Source: Desulfuromonadaceae bacterium | Lineage (GTDB): Bacteria > Desulfobacterota > Desulfuromonadia > Geobacterales > Pseudopelobacteraceae | Direction of reading: 5' to 3' | Assembly: GCA_028683855.1 (NCBI GenBank) | Contig: JAQUHA010000017.1 | Location: 23,429-87,428 of the forward strand | DNA: 64,000 nt | Shown: piece by piece, positions 20,401 through 28,543 of the stretch | How positions within the stretch are numbered: the first letter of the stretch is position 1 | How the letters are laid out: each line of letters opens with the position of its first letter | The notes under the pieces: model-generated | The model's input: only the letters and a program-made list of their open reading frames with translations | Database searches by the model: none | What the model was told of the DNA's origin: nothing | Translations under genes and position numbers: made by a program

Positions 20401-23400
20401 GGCTGTTGTCAGTGCTTTTATAGCATTTGTTGTAAGAGCTGCAACCTGCGCACTGGAGAATCCCGCGATATGTGCAGCATCAAGCCCTGCAATCTGTGTG
20501 TCGTCAAGAGCCTTTATGAAAGCAGTTGACATTTTACCAAAGTTTTCAACATTTATTGAATTAAGATCTTCTGTTGCAAAACTACTTGCCTGCGATGTGT
20601 TAAAGCCACTCAGCTGCAGAGTGCCCATAGCTCCAAAATCTGCTTCTCCGAGTGTTGATATCTGCTCTGAAGTCAGAGCCGATATACCATCTGATGACAT
20701 TGACGCAATCTGCTCCGGTGTAAGGGCTGCAAAATCTGCACTTTCCATTGCCCTTATCTGAGCCGTTGTCATTTTGGCAATATCATCCAGACCCAAACCT
20801 ACAATATTTTCAGTTGTCAGATTCTGAATTGCAGTTGTTGTCAGCTTGGAAATCTGCTCCGTAGTAAACGCAGCGACCTGATCTGGCGTAAGCGCCTTCA
20901 TCTGATTCTCTGTAAGAGCTTTTACTCCATCAGTAGATATAGCGGCAATCTGCGCATTTGTCATAACGGCAAGATCGGCTGATTCAATTGCCTGAACCTG
21001 TGCAGTAGTCAACTTGGATATGTCAAGCGTATCAATTGCAACAATATTATCTGCTGTCAGACCTTTTATAGCAGATGTGGTCAGCTGTGAAATCTGACCG
21101 CTCGAGAGTGCAGTCAGCAGAGCAGGATCCAGACCTGACATCTGGGACTCCGTCAGTGCGTGGATGCTACTATCTGAAAGTGCACTGAATGTTGCGGTAC
21201 TGATAGCATTCAAGGCATCAGTCCCTAGAGCGGCAATCTGCGCTGTAGTTAAACCGGTTATGTTTGTTGACTGAATAGCTTCAAGAGCCGTGATAGCGTC
21301 GGCACCAAGAGTTTTAATCTGGTCTGCTGTAATAGATGTTATTAAATCAGTTGCTATTGCGGCTATCTGATCAGGGGTAAGAACAGCAAAGTCGGCACTT
21401 TCGATATTTTTGAGCTGGTATCCTGTCAGGCTAGCAATATCAGCGGTTTCAAGACCAATAATATTATCGGTAGTTAAATGCTGAATTGCCGTTGTGCTCA
21501 GCTTTGATATCTGCTCCGTAGTAAATGCACCAATCTGGTTAGCTGTGAACGCCTCGACCTGATCAGTAGTTAAAACGCTGACAGCGGCTGTTGAGAAAGC
21601 GCCAATCTGAGCATTGCTCATCACAGCCAGATTAGCTGTTTCTATAGCCTGAATCTGCGATGTCGTAAGTTGTGCAACGTCTGCCGTTTCAATGCCGACA
21701 ATGTTATCTACAGTCAAATTTTTGATTGCATCCGTTGACAATTTAGAAATCTGTTGCGTAGACAATGCTGCGATGTGATCAAAATCAAGTGCAGCAGCCT
21801 GACTGGAGGTCAGCGCTTGAATTGCTGCTGTTGAAAGCGCGTTGAATGCCTCCGTTGTCATGGCATTTAAGGCTTCCGTTTTCAGATCAACTATCTGCCC
21901 TGCTGTAAGTGAACTGATTTTTGTACCAAGGAGTGTTGCGTCGTCAGCCCCAATGGTCTTTATCTGATCGTTCGTCAGCTTTGCTACAGCTTCAGAGGTA
22001 AGACCAGCGATCTGATCTGGGGTCAACAGTGCGAAGTCTGCACTTTCAATTGCTTGAATCTGTGCTGTAGTCATATTTCCGATATCTTCAGCCTGAAGAC
22101 CGATAATATTAGCCGTGGTGAGCTTTTCGATATTTGGAGTTGTAAGCTTTGATATCTGCTCTGTTGTAAATGCACCGACCTGATCGGCAGTTAAAGCTTC
22201 CATCTGGTCGGTTGTAAGCTTGGCTATTCCGGCAGTCGAGATAGCACCGATCTGGCTATTCGTCATTACAGCAAGATCAGCAGTTTCAATAGCCTGAATT
22301 TGAGCTGTTGTCATTTGTGCTATATCTGCTGTTTCAAGACCCTGTATATTCTCTGTCGTCAGATTTTTGATAGCATCAGCTGTCAGTTTTGATATCTGCT
22401 CTGTGGAGAATGCTGCAACATGGGCTGCGTCCAGACCTTCCATCTGGGCAGAAGTAAGGGACTTAATAACTGCTGTCGAAAGCGTATTAAAACCTGCCGT
22501 TACCATACCGTTTAGCGCGGCAGCCGACAGGACTCCAATTTGCGTAGATGTCAATGCACCTATCTGATCAGCATCAAACAGAGCAATATCACCTGCCCCA
22601 AGAGTGCTGAGCTGGTCTGTTGTTAACGCTCCGATAGCTCCGGAAGATATTGCTGCAACCTGCTCAGGAGTAAGCTGAGCAAAGTCGGCGCTTTCAATAG
22701 CTTTTATCTGTGCGGAAGTCATATTTGAAATATCATCCAGGCCAAGACCAACTATATTCTCAGTCGTAAGATTTTGAATTGCAGTTGTAGTCAACTTTGA
22801 AATCTGATCCGTAGTAAACGCAGCGACCTGGTCTGCTGTAAGTGCGATCATCTGCTCATCAGTAAGCTTAGAAACCGCTTCTGTCGAAATTGCCGCAATT
22901 TGTGCATTTGTCATAACGGCGAGATCGGCTGATTCAATTGCCTGAACCTGTGCAGTAGTCAGATTTCTGACATCAACAGTATCAAGGCCGACTATATTCT
23001 CTGCCGTCAACCCTTTAATGGCACTGGTTGTCAGTTGTGCAACCTGAGCACTGGATAGAGCCTTAATATGTTCAAAATCAAGTCCTTCTATCTGGCTTGA
23101 AGTGAGTGCATGAATTCGGTCGGTTGCAAGGGCGTTAAATACCTCTGTACTGATTGCATTTAGAGCATCTGTTCCTAGCGCCGCCACCTGTGTCGCAGTA
23201 AGGGCATCAATTTTCGCTGTTACTGTCTGAAGCTGTGTCATATCATCAAACCCAATAGTTGAGAGCTGTTCAACCGTGAGAGATGTTATATTTTCCGATG
23301 CAATTGCCGCAATCTGCTCTGGAGCCAGCACTGCAAAATCACCGCTTTCAATTGCTTTAACTTGTGCGGCGGTCAACTTGGCAATGTCTTCTGTCTGAAG

Positions 23401-26400
23401 CCCTACAATGTTATCAGTAGTCAGATGCTGAATGGCTGAGGTACTAAGTTTAGAAATCTGCTCCGTAGTAAACGCGCTGACCTGGTCAGCAGTAAGAGCC
23501 TCTACCTGTGCATTAGTCAGTTGAGCAACAGCTCCAGTTGAGATGCCTTGGATCTGACCGTTTGTCATTACGGCAAGATCAGCCGTTTCAATTGCCTGAA
23601 TCTGAGATGAAGTCAGATGTGCGATATCAGCTGATTCCAGTCCGACTATGTTATCTGTCGTCAGATATTTTATAAATTCACTGCTAAGCTTGGAAATCTG
23701 CTCTGTACTCAATGCAGCCAGGTGATCAACATCTATTCCGGCAGCCTGCGTTGAGGTAAGCGCAGCAATTGCAGTTGTAGAGAGTGAGTTAAATCCGGCG
23801 GTAGTTATACCGTTAACCGCGTCGGTTGTAAGCGCGGCAATCTGTGTTGAGGTAAGCGCATTCAGTTGAGCAGAATCAAGTGCTGCAAAATCCTCCGGAG
23901 TAAGCGCCTTAATCTGATTTACCGTTAACTTTGATATATTGGCAGTTGATATGGCAGCAACCTGAAGATCAGACATCACTGCAAGATCAGCCGTTTCAAT
24001 CGCCTGAATCTGCGCTGATGTAAGTTGAGCAATATCAGCTGTCTCAAGTCCGACAATATTGTCAGTTGTCAGATTTCTAATAAAATCTTCGCTAAGACTT
24101 GATATCTGATTTGTTGTAAAGTATCCGACGTGCGCAGCGTCAAGACCGGCAGCCTGTAATGTTGTCATTGCTGCTACGGCATCGGTAGCTATTTCACCAA
24201 AACGTACCGGTTCAATACTGTTGAGAATATTAACATCCAGCCCTGCAATGTGTGTAGCTGTGGTCAGCGCTTCCTGATGTGGTGCATCAAGCCACGAAAC
24301 CTGTTCTGTTGTTAATGCATTGATTGAAGCTGCTGACAATTGACCGAACTCGGTCGGGTCTATGGAATTTAGAGCTGCCGATGTCAGCACCTGCATCTGC
24401 GAAGTTGTCAATGCATGGAGCTGTTCAGTAGTGAGTGAAACAACCGTATCTGTTCCCAGCGAATGAACCTGATCGGTTGTAAGAGCTTTTATGTCTCTGG
24501 TTGTTATAGCGGCAATCTGATCCGGGGAGAGAAGATCCAATTTTGCAGCATCAATAGCACGTATCTGAGCTGTTGTAAGCGCTGCAACGTCTTCAGTTTC
24601 GAGACCTATTATATTATCGGCAGTCAACGCACTTACAGCATCCACACCCAGTTTGGAAATCTGCTCAGTTGTCATAGCAGCAACATGAGCTGCATCAAGA
24701 CCTGCTATCTGCTCTGTTGTTAGAATGCTGATTTCAGCTGTGGTTAAAGCCGCAAAGTCTGCTGTTTTGATTGCATTCAGTGCATCAGTCCCCATCTCTT
24801 TTATCTGATTCTTGTCGAGAGCGGCAATCTGGGCTGAATCAAATCTTGTAATGTCATCAGCTCCCAGAGTTTTAACCTGCTCAGCTGTTAATTTTGAAAT
24901 ACCCTCGGTTGATATAGCAGCGACCTGAACATCGGATAATGCGGCAAAATCTGCACTTTCCATAGCTTTAATCTGTGCAGTATTCAGAGCGGCAATATCA
25001 TCTGTTCCAAGTCCTGCCACATTGGCGGTAGTCAACCCTGCTATCGCCTTTGTATTAAGATTTGAAATCTGAGTTGTAGAGAGTTGTGCAATATGATCAG
25101 CGGAAAGTGCGCTAGCTTGCTCCTCAGTGAGGTTTTGTATACCGTCTGTCGTCAATGCCTTAATCTGGGCATTTGTCATAACCGCTATATCGGCACTCTC
25201 TATTGCTTTAATCTGATAGTTGGAAAGATTTGCTATATTCTCCGTCGAGAGACCAACTATGTTATCAGTAGTTAACGCCTGAATTGCCGTTGTACTCAGT
25301 TTTGAGGCCTGAAGCGTAGTCAGTGCTCCGACATGATCCGCATCCAGTCCTGCTATCTGCTCAGTAGTCAACGCTTTTATTGATGAGGAGTTGAGCGCCG
25401 CAAAAGTGGCAGTCTCGATCGCATTAAGAGCATCTGTTCCCATAGCGGAAATCTGGGTTGAGTTAAGACTGGAAAGTTTCCCGTTCATAGCAATAATGTC
25501 GTCCGCCTGAAGAACGCCAATCTGCTCTGCAGTTAACCCTTTCATGCTGTCGGTCGAGATTGCGGCAATCTGCTCCGGAGTAAGCGCCTGCAAGTCCTCA
25601 GTCTGAATAGCCCTGATCTGGGCTGAAGTCATCTTGTTAATATCTTCTGTTGCAAGCCCGACTATATTACTTGTTGTAAAAGCTTCTACTGCGGTTGGAG
25701 TTAAGTTTGAAATCTGTTCTGTAGTAAAGGCTCCAACATGGTCTACATCAAGCCCGGCTACCTGGGTTGTTGTCATATTGGCTATAACAGCAGTAGAAAG
25801 TGCACCAAAATTCTCAACAGAGGTTGCATTTAGTGCCTGTGTAGTAAATGCAACAGCCTGATCTTTTGAAATAACATGAAACTGCTCTGTAGTCATGTTA
25901 GCTAAGTGTTCGTTAGTCAGTGCATTTATCTGATCGGTGGTAAGACCTGTTATTCCAAGAGTAGAAATATCCGCAAGCTGGTCAGCAGACATCGCCTGCA
26001 GATCTTCTGTCTGAATAGCTGCCACCTGCATTTTGTTCAGCTGAGCGATATCTCCAACTTCAAGGCCAGTAATATTGGCGGTTGTAAAAGCAGCTATTGC
26101 TGTCGAACTCAAATTAGCGACCTGAGTAGAAGATAGTGCTGTCACATGGGCTTCGTCGAGACCTGCAGCCTGAGTTGTAGTAAGGGCAGCAATCGCTGTT
26201 TTACTAAATGCCTGCACCTGCTGATCTGAGAGCACATTAAGGTCAGCAGTATCAAAACCTATTATTTGCGATGCAGACAAACTGCTAATATCAAGTGTAG
26301 TAAGGGCTTGAACATTGCCTTCCGTAAGAGCCGATATTGCATCAGAGGTAAGAGCCTGAGCCTGTTTCGAAGTCAAAGCCGCTACATTATCCTCACTAAG

Positions 26401-28218
26401 ACCTGCGACCTGTTCTGTTGTCAGCGCGGCAATCTTGGACGTGCTTATTGCAGCAAATGTTTCAGGTGCCAACGCATTCAAGGCATCTGTTGTCAGAGCC
26501 GTAAATTGCGCCACAGTTAAACCGTTTATCTGATTTGCAGTTAGAGCTGCTAAATCATCTCCCCCTAAAAGTGCCTGCAGTTGAGTTGAATCGAGAGCTG
26601 CAAGTGCAGCATTACTGATAGCTTTTATCTGGTCGGGCTCAAGAAGTTGGAGGTCTTCTGCATCCATCGCCTTAATCTGGGTTGAGCTCAAAACGCTGAT
26701 ATCCGCAGTAGTAAGACCTATAACGTTCTCTGTTGTAAGAGCCCTCATTGATGCTGTCGTAAGAGCCTGTGCCTGTGCTGTAGTAAGTGCCGTAATATGA
26801 TCTGCAGATAGTCCGGCGACCTGGTCTGTAGAGAGCTTGGCTATTATCGAAGTACTAAGTGCGCCAAATTGCTCTGGGATAAGAGTACCAAACGCTTCTG
26901 TAGCCATACTGTTAAATTGTGTGGTCGTCAAAGCAGCTATGTTAGTTGTGCTGAGACCATCTATTTGGTCTATAGTTAAAGCGGATATCTGAGCGGCTGT
27001 AAGAGAGCTAATGCCGAGTGTGCTTAATGCATTGATCTGGTAAGGCTCCAATACATTAAGATCTGCAGTTTCAATGGCTTTGACCTGTGTGGCACTGAAA
27101 TTATGGAGGTCTTCCGTTTCCAGACCAATTATGTTGTCAGTCGTAAGGGCTTTAATAGAGGTAGCGGACAATGCTTTAGTCTGATCTAAGGTCAGTGCGG
27201 TAATATCCTCTGCTGACATTGCCGCAATTTGAGCAGGTGTTAATTTGGAAACGGCTGCCGTACTCATAGCGGTAAACTGTTCAGGAGTCATAGCCTGAAT
27301 ATTTTCAGTTCCTATTGCAGCAACCTGTGTTGCTGTAAGCTTACTGATATCAACTGTTTCCATTGATGAAATCTGTTCAGGGGTCAGGGCTTTTATCTGT
27401 GTTGCAGTGAGTACCTCTATCTGGTCTGTCTCCAACGCGATAATATGGTCGGCAGTCAGAGCTGCTATCTGAGTCGTAGTTAGAGTTTTAATCTGATCTG
27501 TCGTAATCGACTGCAGATCATCTGTTGCAATTGCCTGAAGCTGCTCAGCTGTCAGACCGGAAATATCTTTACCAATAGCAACAAGTTGTGCCGTATCAAG
27601 AGCAGTTATATCTTCAACAGCCATAGATCCGATCTGGGTTTTCGTCAGTGCCTGAATCTGGTCTGTTGTCATGTTGCCAAAATCTTGAGATTCAAGGGCT
27701 ACAATCTGATCTGTTGTCAATGTTGCAATTACACTGTCTGAAAGCGCGCGTATCTGAACCGAGGTAAGAACCGATATGTCGGCAGAATCAAGAGCTTTTG
27801 CCTGCGCTACAGACAATACCGCAATGTCGGCAGTTTCCATATTAACCAACTGTTCACTGGACAAGGCGTTTATCTGGGTCGTGTTGAGAGTGCTAACAGC
27901 TGAAGTTGAAAGGGCAGCAATGCTCTCCGGTGTCAGTTTTGTTATATCGCCTGTATCCAATTGTCGTACCTGTACTGCGGTCAATGCGGCAACATCGTCG
28001 GTCTCCAGATTTGCAAACTGCGTGGAGGTCATTGCATTTATCTGGGTTGTAACCAGAGCGGCAATAGATTCAGTCGATATGGCATTAAACTGGCTTGAAG
28101 TCAGGGCGGCGATATGTTCCGGCTTGATGGTTTTAATATCCGCCGGAGAGATTCCAGCGATCTCAGTAGTAGTAAGTGCCTGAATTTCTGCCAGGGTTTT
28201 ATCCGCATAAGTTGCCAT
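14476..28218 (-). CDS. Giant octapeptide-repeat protein, predicted type I secretion substrate (4580 aa)
   Basis: A single open frame of 4580 codons begins at an ATG behind GGGAGGAAA. There is no Sec signal peptide. Residues about 10-4240 are roughly 530 tandem octapeptides of pattern [IV]-x-x-[LMI]-[TSE]-[TS]-x-[QDE], for example IAALTTDQ. The last about 340 residues are a different region: SPIILDLDGNGVQT, then VRDINNDDIINNGSELFG, DTNHDGIINV and DGNHDGITQAGE, Asp/Asn/Gly calcium loops seen in FrpC-like and other exported RTX-type proteins, and then a beta-rich tail ending KDLQIG. Classical GGxGxDxUx nonapeptides are absent. I saw no cysteine. Divergent genes encode a complete type I exporter, so cell-surface or extracellular location is strongly inferred. 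A very large adhesin or surface-layer filament is the likeliest job. The octad fold is not known to me. Confidence 0.9.
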   Translation of the reverse strand: MATYADKTLAEIQALTTTEIAGISPADIKTIKPEHIAALTSSQFNAISTESIAALVTTQINAMTSTQFANLETDDVAALTAVQVRQLDTGDITKLTPESIAALSTSAVSTLNTTQINALSSEQLVNMETADIAVLSVAQAKALDSADISVLTSVQIRALSDSVIATLTTDQIVALESQDFGNMTTDQIQALTKTQIGSMAVEDITALDTAQLVAIGKDISGLTAEQLQAIATDDLQSITTDQIKTLTTTQIAALTADHIIALETDQIEVLTATQIKALTPEQISSMETVDISKLTATQVAAIGTENIQAMTPEQFTAMSTAAVSKLTPAQIAAMSAEDITALTLDQTKALSATSIKALTTDNIIGLETEDLHNFSATQVKAIETADLNVLEPYQINALSTLGISSLTAAQISALTIDQIDGLSTTNIAALTTTQFNSMATEAFGTLIPEQFGALSTSIIAKLSTDQVAGLSADHITALTTAQAQALTTASMRALTTENVIGLTTADISVLSSTQIKAMDAEDLQLLEPDQIKAISNAALAALDSTQLQALLGGDDLAALTANQINGLTVAQFTALTTDALNALAPETFAAISTSKIAALTTEQVAGLSEDNVAALTSKQAQALTSDAISALTEGNVQALTTLDISSLSASQIIGFDTADLNVLSDQQVQAFSKTAIAALTTTQAAGLDEAHVTALSSTQVANLSSTAIAAFTTANITGLEVGDIAQLNKMQVAAIQTEDLQAMSADQLADISTLGITGLTTDQINALTNEHLANMTTEQFHVISKDQAVAFTTQALNATSVENFGALSTAVIANMTTTQVAGLDVDHVGAFTTEQISNLTPTAVEAFTTSNIVGLATEDINKMTSAQIRAIQTEDLQALTPEQIAAISTDSMKGLTAEQIGVLQADDIIAMNGKLSSLNSTQISAMGTDALNAIETATFAALNSSSIKALTTEQIAGLDADHVGALTTLQASKLSTTAIQALTTDNIVGLSTENIANLSNYQIKAIESADIAVMTNAQIKALTTDGIQNLTEEQASALSADHIAQLSTTQISNLNTKAIAGLTTANVAGLGTDDIAALNTAQIKAMESADFAALSDVQVAAISTEGISKLTAEQVKTLGADDITRFDSAQIAALDKNQIKEMGTDALNAIKTADFAALTTAEISILTTEQIAGLDAAHVAAMTTEQISKLGVDAVSALTADNIIGLETEDVAALTTAQIRAIDAAKLDLLSPDQIAAITTRDIKALTTDQVHSLGTDTVVSLTTEQLHALTTSQMQVLTSAALNSIDPTEFGQLSAASINALTTEQVSWLDAPHQEALTTATHIAGLDVNILNSIEPVRFGEIATDAVAAMTTLQAAGLDAAHVGYFTTNQISSLSEDFIRNLTTDNIVGLETADIAQLTSAQIQAIETADLAVMSDLQVAAISTANISKLTVNQIKALTPEDFAALDSAQLNALTSTQIAALTTDAVNGITTAGFNSLSTTAIAALTSTQAAGIDVDHLAALSTEQISKLSSEFIKYLTTDNIVGLESADIAHLTSSQIQAIETADLAVMTNGQIQGISTGAVAQLTNAQVEALTADQVSAFTTEQISKLSTSAIQHLTTDNIVGLQTEDIAKLTAAQVKAIESGDFAVLAPEQIAAIASENITSLTVEQLSTIGFDDMTQLQTVTAKIDALTATQVAALGTDALNAISTEVFNALATDRIHALTSSQIEGLDFEHIKALSSAQVAQLTTSAIKGLTAENIVGLDTVDVRNLTTAQVQAIESADLAVMTNAQIAAISTEAVSKLTDEQMIALTADQVAAFTTDQISKLTTTAIQNLTTENIVGLGLDDISNMTSAQIKAIESADFAQLTPEQVAAISSGAIGALTTDQLSTLGAGDIALFDADQIGALTSTQIGVLSAAALNGMVTAGFNTLSTAVIKSLTSAQMEGLDAAHVAAFSTEQISKLTADAIKNLTTENIQGLETADIAQMTTAQIQAIETADLAVMTNSQIGAISTAGIAKLTTDQMEALTADQVGAFTTEQISKLTTPNIEKLTTANIIGLQAEDIGNMTTAQIQAIESADFALLTPDQIAGLTSEAVAKLTNDQIKTIGADDATLLGTKISSLTAGQIVDLKTEALNAMTTEAFNALSTAAIQALTSSQAAALDFDHIAALSTQQISKLSTDAIKNLTVDNIVGIETADVAQLTTSQIQAIETANLAVMSNAQIGAFSTAAVSVLTTDQVEAFTANQIGAFTTEQISKLSTTAIQHLTTDNIIGLETADIASLTGYQLKNIESADFAVLTPDQIAAIATDLITSITADQIKTLGADAITALEAIQSTNITGLTTAQIAALGTDALNAISTATFSALSDSSIHALTESQMSGLDPALLTALSSGQISQLTTSAIKGLTADNIVAIDTLDISKLTTAQVQAIESADLAVMTNAQIAAISTDGVKALTENQMKALTPDQVAAFTTEQISKLTTTAIQNLTTENIVGLGLDDIAKMTTAQIRAMESADFAALTPEQIASMSSDGISALTSEQISTLGEADFGAMGTLQLSGFNTSQASSFATEDLNSINVENFGKMSTAFIKALDDTQIAGLDAAHIAGFSSAQVAALTTNAIKALTTANVVGLETVDISNMTTNQIKALESAELAALNADQIAAITSDGIKVMTSDQIKALAADDIAALSPEQIGAINTMAIAGLTTVAVRALASEDVAALSTAQVAALSTESVAALTVDNIPGLTTTAIGKMSGEQVAAIETADLVAMTSVQVGALSTTGISSLTSDQIRVLENADFDAMTAAQIAKISTENIAALTTNQIAGLSSANIAAITTTQISHLSTAAIAALTTENVKGLEVADIKNMTAAQIKAIQADVLQQLDSAQIGAIATDGIAGMTTTQIAALDSSQVAALTTTQIKELTNAQIVALTTDNIQGLEVADIKKMTEAQIRVIQTDDLQQLDSAQIGAITTAGIANMTPAQISAFDSSQIAALTTAQVKAMTNAEIAALTTDNIAGLGTEDVRVMTTTQIQAIGTDDLQQLTSVQIGAITTAGIAALRQNQILALESADIAAMDAAQLKAFNTAQFSGLTTDALNGLDTAKLAALTTANIAALTSDQIASLDSADIKALTSTQIKVLSTSAIAALTTANVVGIETLDITKLTTAQIAAFETEDLKAMTSDQIKAFTTSEIAALTSTQIKGLDNEDLDALNSAQVYALSASTVAAMTTAQLEAMSGELGSLNTAAFASLTTDQLVSLAPTDEITSLTSAQIKALTTAQIIALESNDFAVMNTEQIAALSTTQVRSMATEDIAALTTETVQALSTAAIKALTTEQIVALDSADFTNLKTSQLAALTTAQINALETADVDALMPTQMGLLNTAQIHALSTAAIEAMDAPQFQALSTRSISVLTSDQMIAIETADLNLFATEQFAALNTSAIANLTSDQIENLDNSLIAAITSTQIKAMATEDVAAISSVQITHLSTAAIAALTTEQFVGIATENLVELTTDQFAALSTASIVNLTSAQVEALTDGQLGAVTAIQIKKMATDDIEALSTAQISKLSTAAIAALTTDQFAAIETQDLNAMTTDQFAKLSTASIASLTSDQIQNLTTDKIEAITSTQIKAMATADIADLNKVVTDQIQHLSTVAIAALKSEQFVAIGTEALNSFTSDQFAALSTSSIASLTNEQLTKLSTENIEAITTRQIKVMTTEDIADLDTTQIQHLSTAAIAALTTEQFAAIETQDLNAMTTDQFGALSTASIANMTTDQAKYLSTENVAAITSAQIKVMTTADLAQMDTTQISELSASAVGALTVDQVNIAVLGTDDIANMKITQISALSAANIAALDSAQTNAIATDAIEALTTSQIRAIDTADFAVMLTEQIAAISDTNIAALTTSQINNMSTAQAHALKDNQIAALTTTQVAYIASATLATMSTLQIEAFEAQDIAAMTSDQIKALTVGQVGALTEAQIQAIETADLAVMLTDRLNVLNASQVAALTPEQVAALTTGQLSNMAEIPNITLLSTTQVQALSTLQIDGLTADQVNAFSVDQIAAITTVQSPHLTVDNIMTLSQEQVAALTTQALDAMDDTQIQAFETPDIAAMTTAQIQSLNASHIAALTPDQFAALTVEDISILTSAQVDVLTVDQMTALTPDQITAIVTENLVVLDSAQIRAIEVPDLQLLTQDQIAALTSVQIRALTDEQTTSLTADQIVALTTAQVSHLTDNQIAILTTAQYSAMEAADIAAIATDQIKYMELEDLAAIKGAWNENAFTMEQRDAMSVDQQLAAGVLASPIILDLDGNGVQTTTLADGVAFDITANGELDKVAWVAGNDGFLVRDINNDDIINNGSELFGTATKLASGEQAADGFAALSEMDTNHDGIINVADTNFADLKVWLDGNHDGITQAGELQSLQSLDIAQLNLNATQTAVNNNDNWIFLDSTYTSTDGTAHQMADVWFQKGEISDVTALTTGDIAALSQDQVKALTGDDIAALHNLGKDDAFTNQQLQTIAKPHLLQSGDDVLFSGNVDVQTNVLAGTDHLQMIVTAVDDTASVEMIGSHGDWKDVGSMLVNGVESHVYNNGTAEILVQGHVATTIKDLQIG
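16840..18048 (-). repeat. Five copies of a 10-octad (80-aa, about 240-bp) block
   Basis: Each block runs QF-x-x-I-x-T, DLN-x-M-T-T-D, QFA-x-LSTA, SIA-x-LTSD, then an EAITSTQIKAMAT-type pair and a QIQHLSTAAIAALTTE-type end. The first unit of copy 1 starts at 18048 and that of copy 5 at 17079, 323 residues apart: four blocks of 80 plus a three-residue insertion (NKVVTD unit). Confidence 0.85.
20401..23652 (-). repeat. Five copies of a 27-octad (216-aa, about 648-bp) super-repeat
   Basis: Landmark octads of type NIVGLETA recur alternately 10 and 17 octads apart, making a 27-octad module repeated five times between residue 1523 and 2606. The 10-octad half carries DLAVMTNAQI and the 17-octad half carries ALNAIST and QISKLTT-type units. 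The same 10/17 spacing continues less regularly on the N-terminal side. Confidence 0.85.
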
Positions 28219-28543
28219 GAGTTGTTTCCTCCCGAGTCATGTTCTAACTGTGTGCTCTTAGTTATTTTGAAATTGTATTATTCCATGTAATTAGTCGGTA
28301 TCTACAGACAATAGAAGACCAATAAAGAAAGCCTTGTTAACACCTATCGGATTCTAATAGGAAATACTGTAGTTTTTTTTATCCATCGTAATCTATTTTT
28401 TTAAAAAACGTAAAATTTTGTAAACTTGGGACATACACATGATGTCTACCAGGAATATTATCGAGTTTACAATTATCGCGAATAGGTGTTAAAAATGAAC
28501 CTAGTGTTGCGACAAAACTGCTGCAAGAGGCTAAGAACATAGC
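28219..28543. promoter_or_regulatory. Divergent intergenic region between giant gene and its exporter, with inverted repeat
   Basis: This 325-bp AT-rich region must hold the promoters of both the giant gene (left) and the secretion operon (right). I found no convincing -35/-10 pair. It does contain a separated inverted repeat: TTAACACCTATCG at 28337-28349 and CGAATAGGTGTTAA at 28479-28492, identical as reverse complements except for one extra A. Two such arms about 130 bases apart could be operator sites for one regulator acting on both transcripts; that is inference. Confidence 0.5.

Larger units (their letters stand above)
15490..28190 (-). repeat. Tandem octapeptide (24-bp) coding repeat array
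   Basis: About 530 degenerate 24-bp coding units. The period is constant at eight residues over almost the whole array, with rare insertions or deletions of one to four residues. Positions 1, 4 and 8 are conserved (aliphatic, Leu/Met/Ile, Gln/Asp/Glu), the fifth and sixth are mostly Thr/Ser/Glu. DNA identity between units is low, so the array is old or under protein-level constraint rather than recently expanded. Confidence 0.95.

Noticed and set aside
15086..28183. Many forward open frames of 60-146 codons across the giant gene
   Set aside because: All are periodic antisense readings of the octad array, with Cys/Ser/Ile-rich periodic sequence and no promoters or ribosome sites.
14476..28218. 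Periodic 24-bp pattern that could look like a CRISPR array or satellite DNA
   Set aside because: Units are contiguous, degenerate and always in one reading frame; there are no identical repeats separated by spacers and no cas genes.
14476..28218. Classical RTX toxin
   Set aside because: No GGxGxDxUx nonapeptide blocks are present; only the C-terminal Asp-rich loops and the exporter resemble RTX systems, so I call it an exported repeat protein, not an RTX toxin.
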